A stretch of DNA of 10,913 nt from an uncultured Ruminococcus sp. (GTDB lineage Bacteria > Bacillota > Clostridia > Oscillospirales > CAG-272). The DNA lies in assembly GCA_902773455.1 (NCBI GenBank), contig CACYEW010000100.1:1-10913 (forward strand), read 5' to 3'. Below, one piece after another: positions 1 through 7,281 of this stretch (its first letter is position 1; each line of letters opens with the position of its first letter). The notes beneath the pieces were generated by a model. It worked only from the letters and a program-made list of their open reading frames with translations, did not search any database and had not been told where the DNA came from. A program made the translations under genes and the position numbers.

Positions 1-9
1 CGGCGTTTT

Positions 10-86
10 TGGCGTCCCCGAGCGGATTCGAACCGCTGACCTTCCGCTTAGGAGGCGGACGCTCTATCCTGCTGAGCTACGGAGAC
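10..86 (-). tRNA. tRNA-Arg (anticodon CCU)
   Basis: Read on the minus strand, the sequence folds as a full cloverleaf. The acceptor stem GTCTCCG pairs with CGGGGAC (one G-U), the discriminator base is G, and CCA is encoded at 12-10. The T arm carries the usual GGTTCGAATCC core. The anticodon stem TCCGC/GCGGA encloses the loop CTCCTAA, so the anticodon is CCT and reads the arginine codon AGG. Its own promoter lies immediately upstream. The gene is complete; any terminator would lie beyond the left edge of the window. Confidence 0.96.
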
Positions 87-95
87 ATTATGCAT

Positions 96-124
96 ACTAT
101 ATCACATTTTTTATGAAAAAGCAA
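96..124 (-). promoter_or_regulatory. Sigma-A-type promoter of tRNA-Arg
   Basis: On the minus strand a -35 TTGCTT (124-119) is followed after 17 bases by a -10 TATAGT (101-96) preceded by TG one base away, an extended -10. The tRNA 5' end is about 10 bases downstream of the -10, fitting a short leader. Position and match make this a convincing promoter by eye. Confidence 0.75.
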
Positions 125-164
125 GGTCTTTCGGCGATTTTTTTGCTCCGGTTTTCAAAAATAC

Positions 165-192
165 TTGACAAAACGGCGATTTTATATATAAT
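165..192 (+). promoter_or_regulatory. Consensus promoter of the NYN-domain gene
   Basis: A perfect -35 TTGACA (165-170) and a perfect -10 TATAAT (187-192) are separated by 16 bases. Transcription should start near 199, giving a leader of about 25 bases that contains the AGGAGG ribosome site at 211-216. It is divergent from the tRNA-Arg promoter at 96-124. Confidence 0.85.
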
Positions 193-210
193 TATATTTT
201 GAGGAAAGAA

Positions 211-216
211 AGGAGG
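211..216 (+). promoter_or_regulatory. Ribosome binding site that decides the NYN start
   Basis: A full AGGAGG sits 8 bases before the ATA codon at 225, which is ideal spacing. The GTG at 218 is only one base away and opens a different, short frame ending near 314. The CTG at 231 is 14 bases away. The first ATG of the NYN frame, at 309, is more than 90 bases away and has no good site of its own. Confidence 0.7.
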
Positions 217-224
217 TGTGAAAA

Positions 225-1082
225 ATAGGACTGTTTTCAGGCATAAGAAAGAAGAACTCAAAGCCTGCCGCATACGTTTTTGTCGATTACGAGCATTGGT
301 ACGTATCAATGTATAAAAAATTCGGGCTTCGTCCGCGTATCAGAGAATGGCGAGACGGGATCGCCTCGGAATACGATATAAAAGAACTTATATTTTTCGG
401 CGATTTTTCAAATATCGGAATGAGAAACGAGATACCGCGCATACGGGAAGTTACAAATCTCGTTATTGAAACTCAGAATACGAGCCCGCATTATAAAAAA
501 GACTTTACAGATTTCATAATGCTCGATTATATTTATCAGAAAGCTCTGGTAGCCGCGGATAACAACGTCGATACGTTCATCATTTTTACCGGCGACGGTC
601 ATTTTTCTTCGGTAGTGAAGTTTCTTGCGGATAAATGCGGCAAAAAAGTGCTGATCTACGCCGTCAGGGAAGGGCTTTCGGGAATGCTCAGAAACGTTGC
701 GAGCAAATGCGTCGAGCTGCCGGAGGAAGGCGAGCCGGAACGAACCTACTATTCGATGATCGTATATCAGATAAACGAGCTTAAAAAACGTTTCGGCGAG
801 AATTCAGGCAAGGCTCCGAGTTTTACTTCGGTCATCAATACGGTATCCGACGTTTACGGTATAGAAAGAGAAGCCGTCAAGGATATCGCGAATACCATGG
901 CGGACAGAGGCTATCTCAAAATCAGCATTCGGAGAGTATCGAACAACAGACATATAAGTACCGTCACCGTGAACAACGATAAACTCAACTCGGACGGTAT
1001 CCGCCTTATAACCGATACGTCGCTTTTCGTGATACCGAAAAAGAGCGACAAAAACAATCAGGAAGCGAAACAAAAACCGTGA
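225..1082 (+). CDS. NYN-domain (PIN-like) putative RNase with C-terminal helical region, probable ATA start
   Basis: Putative metal-dependent RNase of the NYN/LabA (DUF88-like) type, 285 residues if started at ATA 225. The first ATG is at 309, but the frame is open from 222 and encodes a segment containing YVFVDYEHW, the usual first beta strand of an NYN domain with its acidic residue (D21 from the ATA). Starting at ATG would remove this residue. Other candidate metal ligands are D60 (FGDFSNIG), D96 and D101 (DFTDFIMLD), and D124 in TGDGHF. The domain runs to about residue 165. Residues 175-240 look like a small winged-helix unit (VINTVSDVYGIEREAVKDIANTMADRGYL), as often follows NYN domains and may bind RNA. 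The tail is charged. The family processes or degrades RNA; the substrate here is unknown. Single-gene unit with its own promoter and terminator. Alternative starts are CTG 231, or a strain or sequence change from ATG. Confidence 0.8.
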   Translation: MGLFSGIRKKNSKPAAYVFVDYEHWYVSMYKKFGLRPRIREWRDGIASEYDIKELIFFGDFSNIGMRNEIPRIREVTNLVIETQNTSPHYKKDFTDFIMLDYIYQKALVAADNNVDTFIIFTGDGHFSSVVKFLADKCGKKVLIYAVREGLSGMLRNVASKCVELPEEGEPERTYYSMIVYQINELKKRFGENSGKAPSFTSVINTVSDVYGIEREAVKDIANTMADRGYLKISIRRVSNNRHISTVTVNNDKLNSDGIRLITDTSLFVIPKKSDKNNQEAKQKP

Positions 1083-1110
1083 TATTTCCGGGAAAAAAGC
1101 TTCAAACGGC

Positions 1111-1148
1111 AAAGCCGTGATATCCGTACGGGATATCACGGCTTTTTT
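1111..1148 (+). terminator. Hairpin terminator between convergent genes
   Basis: A 12-bp perfect stem (1114-1125 with 1131-1142, GCCGTGATATCC) with a 5-base loop is followed by six T on the plus strand, ending the NYN transcript. The flanking AAA/TTT extends the stem. Read from the right it also lies just past the histidine kinase stop codon, but only three T follow there, so it may work less well in that direction. Confidence 0.88.
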
Positions 1149-1166
1149 GCATATTTCGTATCGCGC

Positions 1167-2642
1167 TTATTCGGAGGCGCTTTCGCCGCATTTAAGATCG
1201 AGAGGGATCTCAACGTAGAAATCGGAGCCCTTGTTCACCTCGCTGATAACGCCGTACAGACCGCCGTGAAGCTCGATCACGCGCTTCACGATCGAAAGAC
1301 CGAGACCGGATCCCACGCCGGCGCGTTTATGAGCGCGCTTTTCTTTATAATATCTGTCCCATATATACGGTATGTTATCGGGCATGATGCCGTCGCCGTC
1401 GTCAATGACGTCAAACCGGAGGAACGGGCGCCCGCCGTGCTCCGTCTCGCTTTGTTTTATCTGTACGCGGGCGGAGCTTCCGGTATACGTTATCGCGTTG
1501 TTTATAAGGTTGTAAAACACCTGTGAAAGCTTGACCTCGTCGGCGACGACCGTGTATTCGCGGTCATAGATGAAATCGAGAGTATAACCCTCTGCCGCCC
1601 GCAGCGCGGAATAACGGTTTATCAGAGCCTTAAGTTCCGCGGTCAGATTGAATTCGGAAAGCTCGAGTCTGTCCATACCGTTTTCAAGTTTTGAAAGCGC
1701 GAGCACGTCGTTAACGAGAAGGTTGAGGTGCTCCGCCTCGTCGATGATTATCTGTATGTTCTCTTTGGTGTTCTCGCCGGGGATGTCCCTCATCATCTCT
1801 CCGTAACCGGATATGAGCGTCAGAGGCGTGCGGAGGTCGTGCGAAACGTTGGCGATCAGCTCGCGGCGCAATCCGTCGACTTTTTCCAGTTCTTCGGAAG
1901 CTCTTGCGAGAGTTTCATTCAGCTCCGCCGTTTCACGGCACCCGGGATTTTCCTGCATTTTACTGTATTTCGGCGTTCCCACGTCCTTTGCCGATACGTT
2001 CAGCTTTTCGAGCGGTATCGCGAGATTATCCGACAGCACGCGGCTTATGATGAACGCGGCGACGACGAATATCACCGATACCGTGATGAGTATCTGCGCT
2101 ATCGTCGATCTCGTGGCGTCGACGGAAGCGAGCGGCACGCATATCATTATGACGGCGGAGCCGTCGCGGCGCAGAACGGTTTTCGCGTAAAGCATGGTCT
2201 GATCGGCTATGCCGACGCGCTTTTTTATTTCGGGCGGCGCGTCTGAGCCGAGAATGTAGATCATTTCGCCGCCGTCGGCTTCGAGCCGTTTGATTATCCC
2301 GTCGACCGATATGCGGTTAGAGAGGATATTCCTTTGCGCGGCGCTGAGAATACAGTATTCCTCGCGCCCGTAGAGGTCTTTTTTGATCAGAGCCATGTTC
2401 GTGCCGGTCGAGGCGGCTATATCGTTTATGCCCGATATTACCGTCTTTTCGTCAAGGCTGAGCAGAGCCTCAACGTCTTTTACGGTTCTTTTCAGGTCGT
2501 TTGATATAGCCTGCTTATAGAAATCGTCGAGCAGAACGACGAACAAGAGCCAGATCGCCGCAAGCAGAAGCGCCGTGAAGGAAAGAATCAAACCGGACAG
2601 CTTAGCTCTTATGCCGGGTATTTTTTTTGTCTGCGCCTTCAT
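1167..2642 (-). CDS. Sensor histidine kinase, two-component system
   Basis: Membrane sensor kinase of 491 residues that should autophosphorylate on histidine and pass phosphate to the adjacent response regulator. Two transmembrane helices (about 16-39 and 181-201) flank an extracytoplasmic region of about 140 residues, the presumed sensor, whose ligand cannot be told. A HAMP-like linker (about 202-256) leads to the H box VSHDLRTPL with H268, the N box NLINNAITYT (N381, N382), the G1 box DDGDGI (414-419) and the G2 box GSGLGLS (444-450). All catalytic motifs are intact, and the kinase resembles PhoR/VanS types. ATG at 2642 lies one base after the regulator stop, with AGGA five bases upstream, so translation is probably coupled. 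It is the last gene of the recombinase-regulator-kinase unit. Confidence 0.95.
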   Translation of the reverse strand: MKAQTKKIPGIRAKLSGLILSFTALLLAAIWLLFVVLLDDFYKQAISNDLKRTVKDVEALLSLDEKTVISGINDIAASTGTNMALIKKDLYGREEYCILSAAQRNILSNRISVDGIIKRLEADGGEMIYILGSDAPPEIKKRVGIADQTMLYAKTVLRRDGSAVIMICVPLASVDATRSTIAQILITVSVIFVVAAFIISRVLSDNLAIPLEKLNVSAKDVGTPKYSKMQENPGCRETAELNETLARASEELEKVDGLRRELIANVSHDLRTPLTLISGYGEMMRDIPGENTKENIQIIIDEAEHLNLLVNDVLALSKLENGMDRLELSEFNLTAELKALINRYSALRAAEGYTLDFIYDREYTVVADEVKLSQVFYNLINNAITYTGSSARVQIKQSETEHGGRPFLRFDVIDDGDGIMPDNIPYIWDRYYKEKRAHKRAGVGSGLGLSIVKRVIELHGGLYGVISEVNKGSDFYVEIPLDLKCGESASE

Positions 2643-2643
2643 C

Positions 2644-3327
2644 CTAATCCTTTTTTTCTCCGTCGAAACGGTAGCCGACGCTGCGAAGCGTCACTATGAA
2701 TCTTGAATATTCACCGAGACTTTTGCGTAAAAGCTTTATATGAGAATCGAGCGTTCTGTCGTCTCCGTAGAAATCGTAGCCCCACACCTCGGTTATGAGC
2801 CGTTCGCGCGTAAGAGCGATGCCTTCGTTTCTTATGAAATAGAATAACAGCTCGTATTCCTTCGGCGTCATCTCGACTTTTTCGCCGTTGACGCAAACGG
2901 TCCTGCTCGTGAAATCGACCGTCAGACCGTCGTATCTGACCGTATCGTGAGATTCCGACGAGGCTGATTTCGAACGCTTGATGATCGCGCCGACTCTCAT
3001 CATCAGCTCCTTCGGAGAAAACGGTTTGATCACGTAATCGTCGGCGCCGACCTCGAAGCCGTGTATCTTGTCGTATTCCTCGCCTCTCGCCGAGAGCATA
3101 ATGACGGGCGTGTTTTTTGTTTTTCTGATCTCCTTAACAGCGGAAAAGCCGTCGAGCTCGGGCATCATTATATCCATTATTATCAGATCGTAGCTGTTTT
3201 TGCGGCACTTGATGACGGCGTCCATACCGTCGGTCGCCTCTTCGATCGCATAGCCTTCGAATTCGGCGTACTTTTTTATCATATCGCGGATCTTTTCTTC
3301 GTCGTCGACTACCAGTATTTTCTCCAT
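2644..3327 (-). CDS. OmpR/PhoB-family response regulator
   Basis: DNA-binding response regulator of 227 residues, partner of the adjacent kinase. The receiver domain (1-118) has the acidic pair D8/D9, the phosphoacceptor D52 in MDIMMPELDG, S79, and K101 in KPF. A short linker leads to a winged-helix output domain (about 130-227) with the typical MTPKEYELL, REXL-type RERLITEVWGYDF, and RTLDSHIKLLRKSL segments, ending in VGYRF. I chose ATG 3327 because GGAGG (3339-3335) sits 7 bases upstream and the protein then begins MEKILVVDDEE, as family members do. An earlier ATG at 3345, overlapping the recombinase stop, would add six residues with no better ribosome site. Its gene targets cannot be read from this window. 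Confidence 0.95.
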   Translation of the reverse strand: MEKILVVDDEEKIRDMIKKYAEFEGYAIEEATDGMDAVIKCRKNSYDLIIMDIMMPELDGFSAVKEIRKTKNTPVIMLSARGEEYDKIHGFEVGADDYVIKPFSPKELMMRVGAIIKRSKSASSESHDTVRYDGLTVDFTSRTVCVNGEKVEMTPKEYELLFYFIRNEGIALTRERLITEVWGYDFYGDDRTLDSHIKLLRKSLGEYSRFIVTLRSVGYRFDGEKKD

Positions 3328-3341
3328 TTTATTTCCTCCGT

Positions 3342-4391
3342 TCATTCGTCGTCGCCGTCGGTATCGGGCTTGAAATTCGCAAGGGGGTTTTTTCTTACCG
3401 CGCGTTCAACGTCCTCCGACGCAACGTGCGTGTATATCTGAGTCGTGCTGAGCTGCTCGTGACCGAGTATATCCTGAAGTACGCGAACGTCCACGCCGCC
3501 CTCGCGGTACATCAGAGTCGCGGCAGTGTGGCGAAGCTTGTGGGTCGACAGCTGCTTGTATTCGAATCCCGCTTCCTTCAGATGCTTGCCCACGAGCCAC
3601 TGCACCGTTTTGTTCGAGATCCGCGCGTTCCTGTTCGATAAGAATACGGGGTGGCGGTTTTTGCTTTTCGGATCGGTCACCGCCTTCTGCTCGTCCGAAA
3701 GGGCGGCTCTGTAATCGGATATCGCGAGCTTTACAGCCTCGTTTATATATATTATCCGCTGCTTGCTCCGTTTGCCGGTAACGATAAGAGAAGTGAAATC
3801 GCGGTCGAAATCCTCCATATTTATCGAAACGAGCTCGGATAAACGCATGCCTGTGTTCAGAAACGTCAGTATTATCGCGTAATCGCGTTTTTTCGTTATA
3901 CTGTCTTTTTCCGAGCTGATTGTGTTGAGCAGATCTTCGCTTTCGGTGAGAGTGAGATATTTCGGCAGAGTTTTCTTGCTTGCGGAATGATCTATGTCTC
4001 TTGCCGGATTTGTTTTTATCACGCCGGTGACGTTTGCGTATTTGAAAAGCGATTTAACCGCCGAAAGCTTCCTCTGTATGGAACGCGGCTTGATATCTCT
4101 GTCGGCGCGAAGGTAATCGATGAATTCGTATATCTCGTCGGCGGTCACGCTTTTGAGAAATTCGCCGTCGCAGCCGTTTATCGGTATCGCGTAGAATTCT
4201 TCGCCGTTATACTCCACGTCTTTTCCGTCCGAGTTTTCCCTGTACGCGATTATGAATTTGAAAAATATGCGCAGATCGAGCAGATATTCGTCGACGGTGA
4301 GCTGCGATCTGTTCTGCACGTTAATCTTGTACCGCGCGAAGTCGCGCAGTATACGGCTCGTAAGAGCTTCTGCTTTGGGGTGTGTTTCCAT
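3342..4391 (-). CDS. Tyrosine recombinase, XerC/XerD-like
   Basis: Site-specific recombinase of 349 residues. An N-terminal SAM-like DNA-binding domain (about 10-135) carries an insert after FFKFIIAYR, as I recall for clostridial Xer-like recombinases. The catalytic domain has R183 (TGMRLSE), K207 (TGKRSK), H284 and R287 (HKLRHT), H311 (LGHEQ) and nucleophile Y320 (IYTH), so it should be active. ATG 4391 is chosen because GGAG lies six bases upstream. A possible TTG start at 4430 would overlap the -10 box at 4427-4422, so it cannot be in the transcript. The stop lies 14 bases before the response regulator ATG, so it heads a three-gene operon. Its target site is not recognisable here. Nothing suggests a prophage: no excisionase or phage gene lies nearby. 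Confidence 0.93.
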   Translation of the reverse strand: METHPKAEALTSRILRDFARYKINVQNRSQLTVDEYLLDLRIFFKFIIAYRENSDGKDVEYNGEEFYAIPINGCDGEFLKSVTADEIYEFIDYLRADRDIKPRSIQRKLSAVKSLFKYANVTGVIKTNPARDIDHSASKKTLPKYLTLTESEDLLNTISSEKDSITKKRDYAIILTFLNTGMRLSELVSINMEDFDRDFTSLIVTGKRSKQRIIYINEAVKLAISDYRAALSDEQKAVTDPKSKNRHPVFLSNRNARISNKTVQWLVGKHLKEAGFEYKQLSTHKLRHTAATLMYREGGVDVRVLQDILGHEQLSTTQIYTHVASEDVERAVRKNPLANFKPDTDGDDE

Positions 4392-4421
4392 TTCGTTCTC
4401 CGTTACGTTATTTACGAATTT

Positions 4422-4449
4422 ATTATACAAAATTTTTTTGTTTTGTCGA
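4422..4449 (-). promoter_or_regulatory. Promoter of the recombinase/two-component operon
   Basis: On the minus strand, -35 TCGACA (4449-4444, five of six consensus bases) and -10 TATAAT (4427-4422, perfect) are 16 bases apart. Transcription would begin near 4415, leaving a leader of about 24 bases that includes the GGAG ribosome site. No second promoter is evident before the regulator or kinase. Confidence 0.72.
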
Positions 4450-4500
4450 CATACAGAATGTAAACTTTTAACTTTATTTTGATTTTTTCATTATTTGTAC

Positions 4501-4528
4501 TTGAAAAATACGCGCAACGGTGTAAAAT
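4501..4528 (+). promoter_or_regulatory. Promoter of the membrane protein/amidase/radA/trmH unit
   Basis: -35 TTGAAA (4501-4506) and -10 TAAAAT (4523-4528) are spaced by 16 bases, five of six matches in each box. It is divergent from the recombinase promoter; the two -35 boxes are about 50 bases apart across an AT-rich stretch (4450-4500) that could hold a shared regulator site, although no clear operator palindrome was seen. Confidence 0.65.
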
Positions 4529-4567
4529 AGTAAGTAATAAACCATATCAAAAGGATGATGCGTTGTC

Positions 4568-5098
4568 ATGACGATGTTTACAAGCACAAAATACGAGACG
4601 CTGAAACTGTTTCTCGACCAGATCGCGCTCGCGGTCTTCGGTATCGTGACGGCTGTCGCTTCAAGCAGCTCGCCTGTGTTTCAGCTCATATTCGGAATAA
4701 TCGGCATAGGTCTGTACTTTTATATACTTTACGCCACCATGTGGGAGATCGGAGCAAAAGACCGTATAAAGGTCGACGCGAAAAGAGAAGAGCGCAAACC
4801 CGAAAAGCCGCTTCTTATGGGACTCGTCGCAAACGTGCCGAACTTCATTCTCGGACTCGTCGGACTTCTGAAGCTGATAAACAACGATACGGCGCAGACG
4901 ATCGGTTCGGTCGCGGTATCGGTGTCAAAGCTCCTTCAGGGATATTACCTCGGCGTAAACAAGCTCATGGGGATCGGCGAGATACCGTACACGTATCTCG
5001 TAACGGCGCTCATCGGCGTGTTCATGGTGGTCGTCGGTTATTCGGTGGGATACAAGGGCGTGCCCTTTCTCATATTCAAAAACAAAAAGCAAAGCTGA
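4568..5098 (+). CDS. Small four-helix membrane protein of unknown function
   Basis: I do not recognise a named family with certainty. The 176-residue protein has four predicted transmembrane helices (about 14-33, 37-57, 82-102 and 141-163). A strongly charged cytoplasmic-type loop (62-81, KDRIKVDAKREERKPEKP) separates helices 2 and 3; a basic tail ends the protein. The WEIGAKDRIKVD segment resembles a motif I recall from uncharacterised Clostridia membrane proteins. No enzyme motif is visible. ATG 4568 is the first possible start after an in-frame stop at 4556; AAAGG lies 13 bases upstream, a loose spacing, and ATG 4574 is an alternative. It is the first gene after the 4501 promoter and sits 64 bases before the amidase gene, with no clear promoter between, so co-transcription is likely. 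A cell-envelope role is only a guess from context. Confidence 0.8.
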   Translation: MTMFTSTKYETLKLFLDQIALAVFGIVTAVASSSSPVFQLIFGIIGIGLYFYILYATMWEIGAKDRIKVDAKREERKPEKPLLMGLVANVPNFILGLVGLLKLINNDTAQTIGSVAVSVSKLLQGYYLGVNKLMGIGEIPYTYLVTALIGVFMVVVGYSVGYKGVPFLIFKNKKQS

Positions 5099-5117
5099 AA
5101 AGCCCCGAATACAAAGC

Positions 5118-5161
5118 GCAAAGCCTTCATATCATATTATAAACGGTTACGGAGGCTTTGC
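5118..5161 (+). promoter_or_regulatory. Hairpin covering the amidase ribosome binding site
   Basis: Bases 5118-5128 (GCAAAGCCTTC) pair with 5151-5161 (GGAGGCTTTGC) to give 11 bp with one G-U and a 22-base AT-rich loop. The right arm contains the GGAGG Shine-Dalgarno of the amidase gene, whose GTG start is at 5163. No T-run follows, so it does not look like an ordinary terminator. In mRNA it could reduce translation of the amidase or couple it to ribosome movement from the upstream gene. The fold is visible in the sequence; the function is inference. Confidence 0.55.
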
Positions 5162-5162
5162 T

Positions 5163-5921
5163 GTGAAAGATAAATATGAGTTCGGTCTGTTTTTGAGATT
5201 TTCCGCGGCAACGGTATGCGCCGCGGCGATATTCGCTTCTGTCCTCGTCGTATGTTCGTCGCCGCTTTTACGCGAAAACAGAGATTCCGCCGCGCATCTG
5301 GCGGATCTCATAAGTAAAGAAGAATATACGCTGCCGGTGATTGTCATAGATCCCGGTCACGGCGGTGAAGACGGCGGAGCCGTGTGCGGCGGCGTATGCG
5401 AAAAAGACGTGAATCTCAGCGTCGCTCTTTATTTCGCGGCGCTGTGCCGCGCGGCGGGGCTGGAATACCGCCTGACCCGAAGCGGCGATTTTATGCTTTG
5501 CGACGGCGGCAAACCGTCGAAGAAAATGCAGGATCTTACGAACAGGCTGAAGCTGACCGAAGACGCCGACTGCATATTCGTCAGCATACATCAGAACAAG
5601 TTTCCGCAAAGCTCCTGCCGCGGCGCGCAGGTCTATTACTCGGCAAACGACGCCCGGTCCGCAAAGCTCGCCGCCGCGATACAGAAAAGCGTAAAGGAAA
5701 ATCTTCAGCCGTATAACGAAAGGCAGATCAAAAAAGCGGGCTCCGAAATATTCGTGCTGGACCGCGCCGCCGTTCCCGCCGTGCTTGTCGAATGCGGATT
5801 TCTGTCAAATAAAGAAGATCTCGAACTGCTTTTATCGAAAGATTACCGCAAAAAACTCGCCTGCGCGCTTTTTTCCGCGGTAATGGAGTATTTTTCCGTA
5901 ACGAACGAAACGCAAGGATGA
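5163..5921 (+). CDS. cwlD: N-acetylmuramoyl-L-alanine amidase, CwlD-like
   Basis: Zinc amidase (Amidase_3) of 252 residues cleaving the bond between N-acetylmuramic acid and L-alanine in peptidoglycan. One N-terminal hydrophobic helix (about 9-31) acts as signal anchor, so the enzyme works outside the membrane. Zinc ligands are H66 (DPGHGGEDGG), E80 (CEKDVNLS) and H143 (SIHQNK); the catalytic glutamate is E210 (LVECGFLSN). Length, single anchor, lack of wall-binding repeats, and the segments around IHQNKFPQSSCRGAQVYY and VECGFLSNKEDLELL match CwlD, which makes the muramic-lactam precursor of spore cortex, but other AmiC-like amidases are close. Start is GTG 5163 with GGAGG seven bases upstream, inside a hairpin. 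The stop is four bases before radA, implying one transcript. The cortex role is family knowledge, not shown here. Confidence 0.9.
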   Translation: MKDKYEFGLFLRFSAATVCAAAIFASVLVVCSSPLLRENRDSAAHLADLISKEEYTLPVIVIDPGHGGEDGGAVCGGVCEKDVNLSVALYFAALCRAAGLEYRLTRSGDFMLCDGGKPSKKMQDLTNRLKLTEDADCIFVSIHQNKFPQSSCRGAQVYYSANDARSAKLAAAIQKSVKENLQPYNERQIKKAGSEIFVLDRAAVPAVLVECGFLSNKEDLELLLSKDYRKKLACALFSAVMEYFSVTNETQG

Positions 5922-5925
5922 TAAA

Positions 5926-7281
5926 ATGAAAAACACAACTGTATACGTCTGCAGCGAATGCGGTTATCAGTCCGCCCGCTGGCTCGGCAAATGCCCCGGC
6001 TGCGGAAGCTGGAACACTCTTGAAGAATACACGCCCGAGCCCGTGACGAAAAAAAGCGCCGTAACGGTCAAAACCGAGGCGCAGAGCTTATCCGAGCTCG
6101 GCACGCCGGATTACATAAGGCAGAAGACCGGCTGCGAGGAGCTCGACCGGGTCCTCGGCGGCGGCATCGTAAGCGGCTCGGCTGTGCTTCTGTGCGGCGA
6201 ACCGGGCATCGGTAAATCTACGCTGCTTCTGCAGATATGCTCGGCTCTTTCAAGCGGCGGCGACGTTTTATATGTCTCCGGCGAAGAATCGCAGGAGCAG
6301 ATAAAGCTCAGAGCCGACAGACTGGACGTCAAAGGCAAGGGAATATACATATTGGCGGATACGAACGTCGACGCGGCTCTTCACCACGCGGACAGGCTCA
6401 AACCCTCGTTTGTGATCGTCGACTCGATACAGACCATGTGGAAGGACGGAGTGAATTCCTCGCCCGGCGGCGTCGTACAGGTCAAAGAATCCTCGTCTTC
6501 GTTCATCCGTTACGCGAAAGAAAGCGGCGCGGCGGTCATAATAGTCGGGCACGTGAACAAAGAGGGCGGCATTGCCGGTCCGAAGGTGCTCGAGCATATG
6601 GTCGACACGGTGCTTTATTTCGAGGGCGACAGAAGGCAGAGCTTCCGTATGATACGCGCGATCAAAAACAGATTCGGCGCGACCGACGAGGTCGGAGTGT
6701 TCGAAATGGCGGAGCACGGTCTTATCGAAGTGAAAAACCCGTCCGAGCTTCTGCTTCGCGGCAGACCGACCGGCGTATCGGGCAACTGCGCCGTATGTAC
6801 GATGGAAGGCACGCGCCCGATCATAGCGGAGGTGCAGGCGCTGGTCACGCCGTCTTACTATCCGTCGCCGAAACGCGCCGCGAACGGGATCGATATCAAC
6901 AGGATATCGCTGATACTCGCCCTGCTCGAAAAGCGGCTCGGACTCAAATTCTCGACTCACGACTGCTACGTAAACGTCGTCGGCGGTATGAATATCGATG
7001 AGCCGGCGGCTGATCTCGCTCTCGCTCTCGCGCTGATATCGTCTTTGCGCGATATACCCGTACCCGACGATATGATAGTCGTGGGCGAACTCGGACTTGC
7101 CGGCGAGATACGCGCCGCGACCGAGCTTGACAAGCGCCTTCGCGAAGCCGAACGCCTCGGATTTTCTTCCGCCGCGGTGCCGTCGCGAAATTATCAGAAG
7201 GGCGCGAAAGTCGGGCAGACGAGCATAGAAACAAGGAAAATGTCGAGCATTTTCGAAGCCATAAGGATATTCAATAAATGA
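5926..7281 (+). CDS. radA: DNA repair protein RadA
   Basis: RadA/Sms, a hexameric RecA-related DNA helicase that promotes branch migration of recombination intermediates. The 451-residue length is standard. A four-cysteine zinc finger (C9, C12, C23, C26) is followed by the ATPase core with Walker A GEPGIGKST (91-99), Walker B VIVDS (163-167) and the RadA signature KNRFG (247-251). The C-terminal part (about 285-451) is the Lon-protease-like domain, with YVNVVGGMNIDEPAADLALALALISS and GELGLAGEIR segments. ATG 5926 follows AAGGA by seven bases and overlaps nothing, four bases after the amidase stop. Its own TGA overlaps the next gene's ATG (ATGA at 7278). In many Bacillota radA sits near disA or clpC; those neighbours are absent here. 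Confidence 0.98.
   Translation: MKNTTVYVCSECGYQSARWLGKCPGCGSWNTLEEYTPEPVTKKSAVTVKTEAQSLSELGTPDYIRQKTGCEELDRVLGGGIVSGSAVLLCGEPGIGKSTLLLQICSALSSGGDVLYVSGEESQEQIKLRADRLDVKGKGIYILADTNVDAALHHADRLKPSFVIVDSIQTMWKDGVNSSPGGVVQVKESSSSFIRYAKESGAAVIIVGHVNKEGGIAGPKVLEHMVDTVLYFEGDRRQSFRMIRAIKNRFGATDEVGVFEMAEHGLIEVKNPSELLLRGRPTGVSGNCAVCTMEGTRPIIAEVQALVTPSYYPSPKRAANGIDINRISLILALLEKRLGLKFSTHDCYVNVVGGMNIDEPAADLALALALISSLRDIPVPDDMIVVGELGLAGEIRAATELDKRLREAERLGFSSAAVPSRNYQKGAKVGQTSIETRKMSSIFEAIRIFNK

Noticed and set aside
218..314. Short GTG-started frame overlapping the NYN start
   Set aside because: The Shine-Dalgarno is only one base from the GTG, and the product lacks any recognisable feature, while the other frame encodes a conserved NYN strand.
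4392..4430. Upstream TTG start adding 13 residues to the recombinase
   Set aside because: The TTG lies immediately before a TATAAT -10 box that fits a good promoter, so this codon would be outside the transcript, and it has no ribosome site. ATG 4391 has GGAG at proper spacing.
10..4430. Possible integrated element between tRNA-Arg and a tyrosine recombinase
   Set aside because: tRNA-Arg genes are common integration sites, but I saw no second copy of the tRNA 3' end near the recombinase. The genes between are housekeeping-like, and no phage, excisionase or mobilisation gene is present.
4555..5142. Alternative plus-strand frame overlapping the membrane protein gene
   Set aside because: Its ATG abuts the AAAGG with no spacer, the product is an Arg-rich sequence without domains, and the overlapping frame gives four clean membrane helices.
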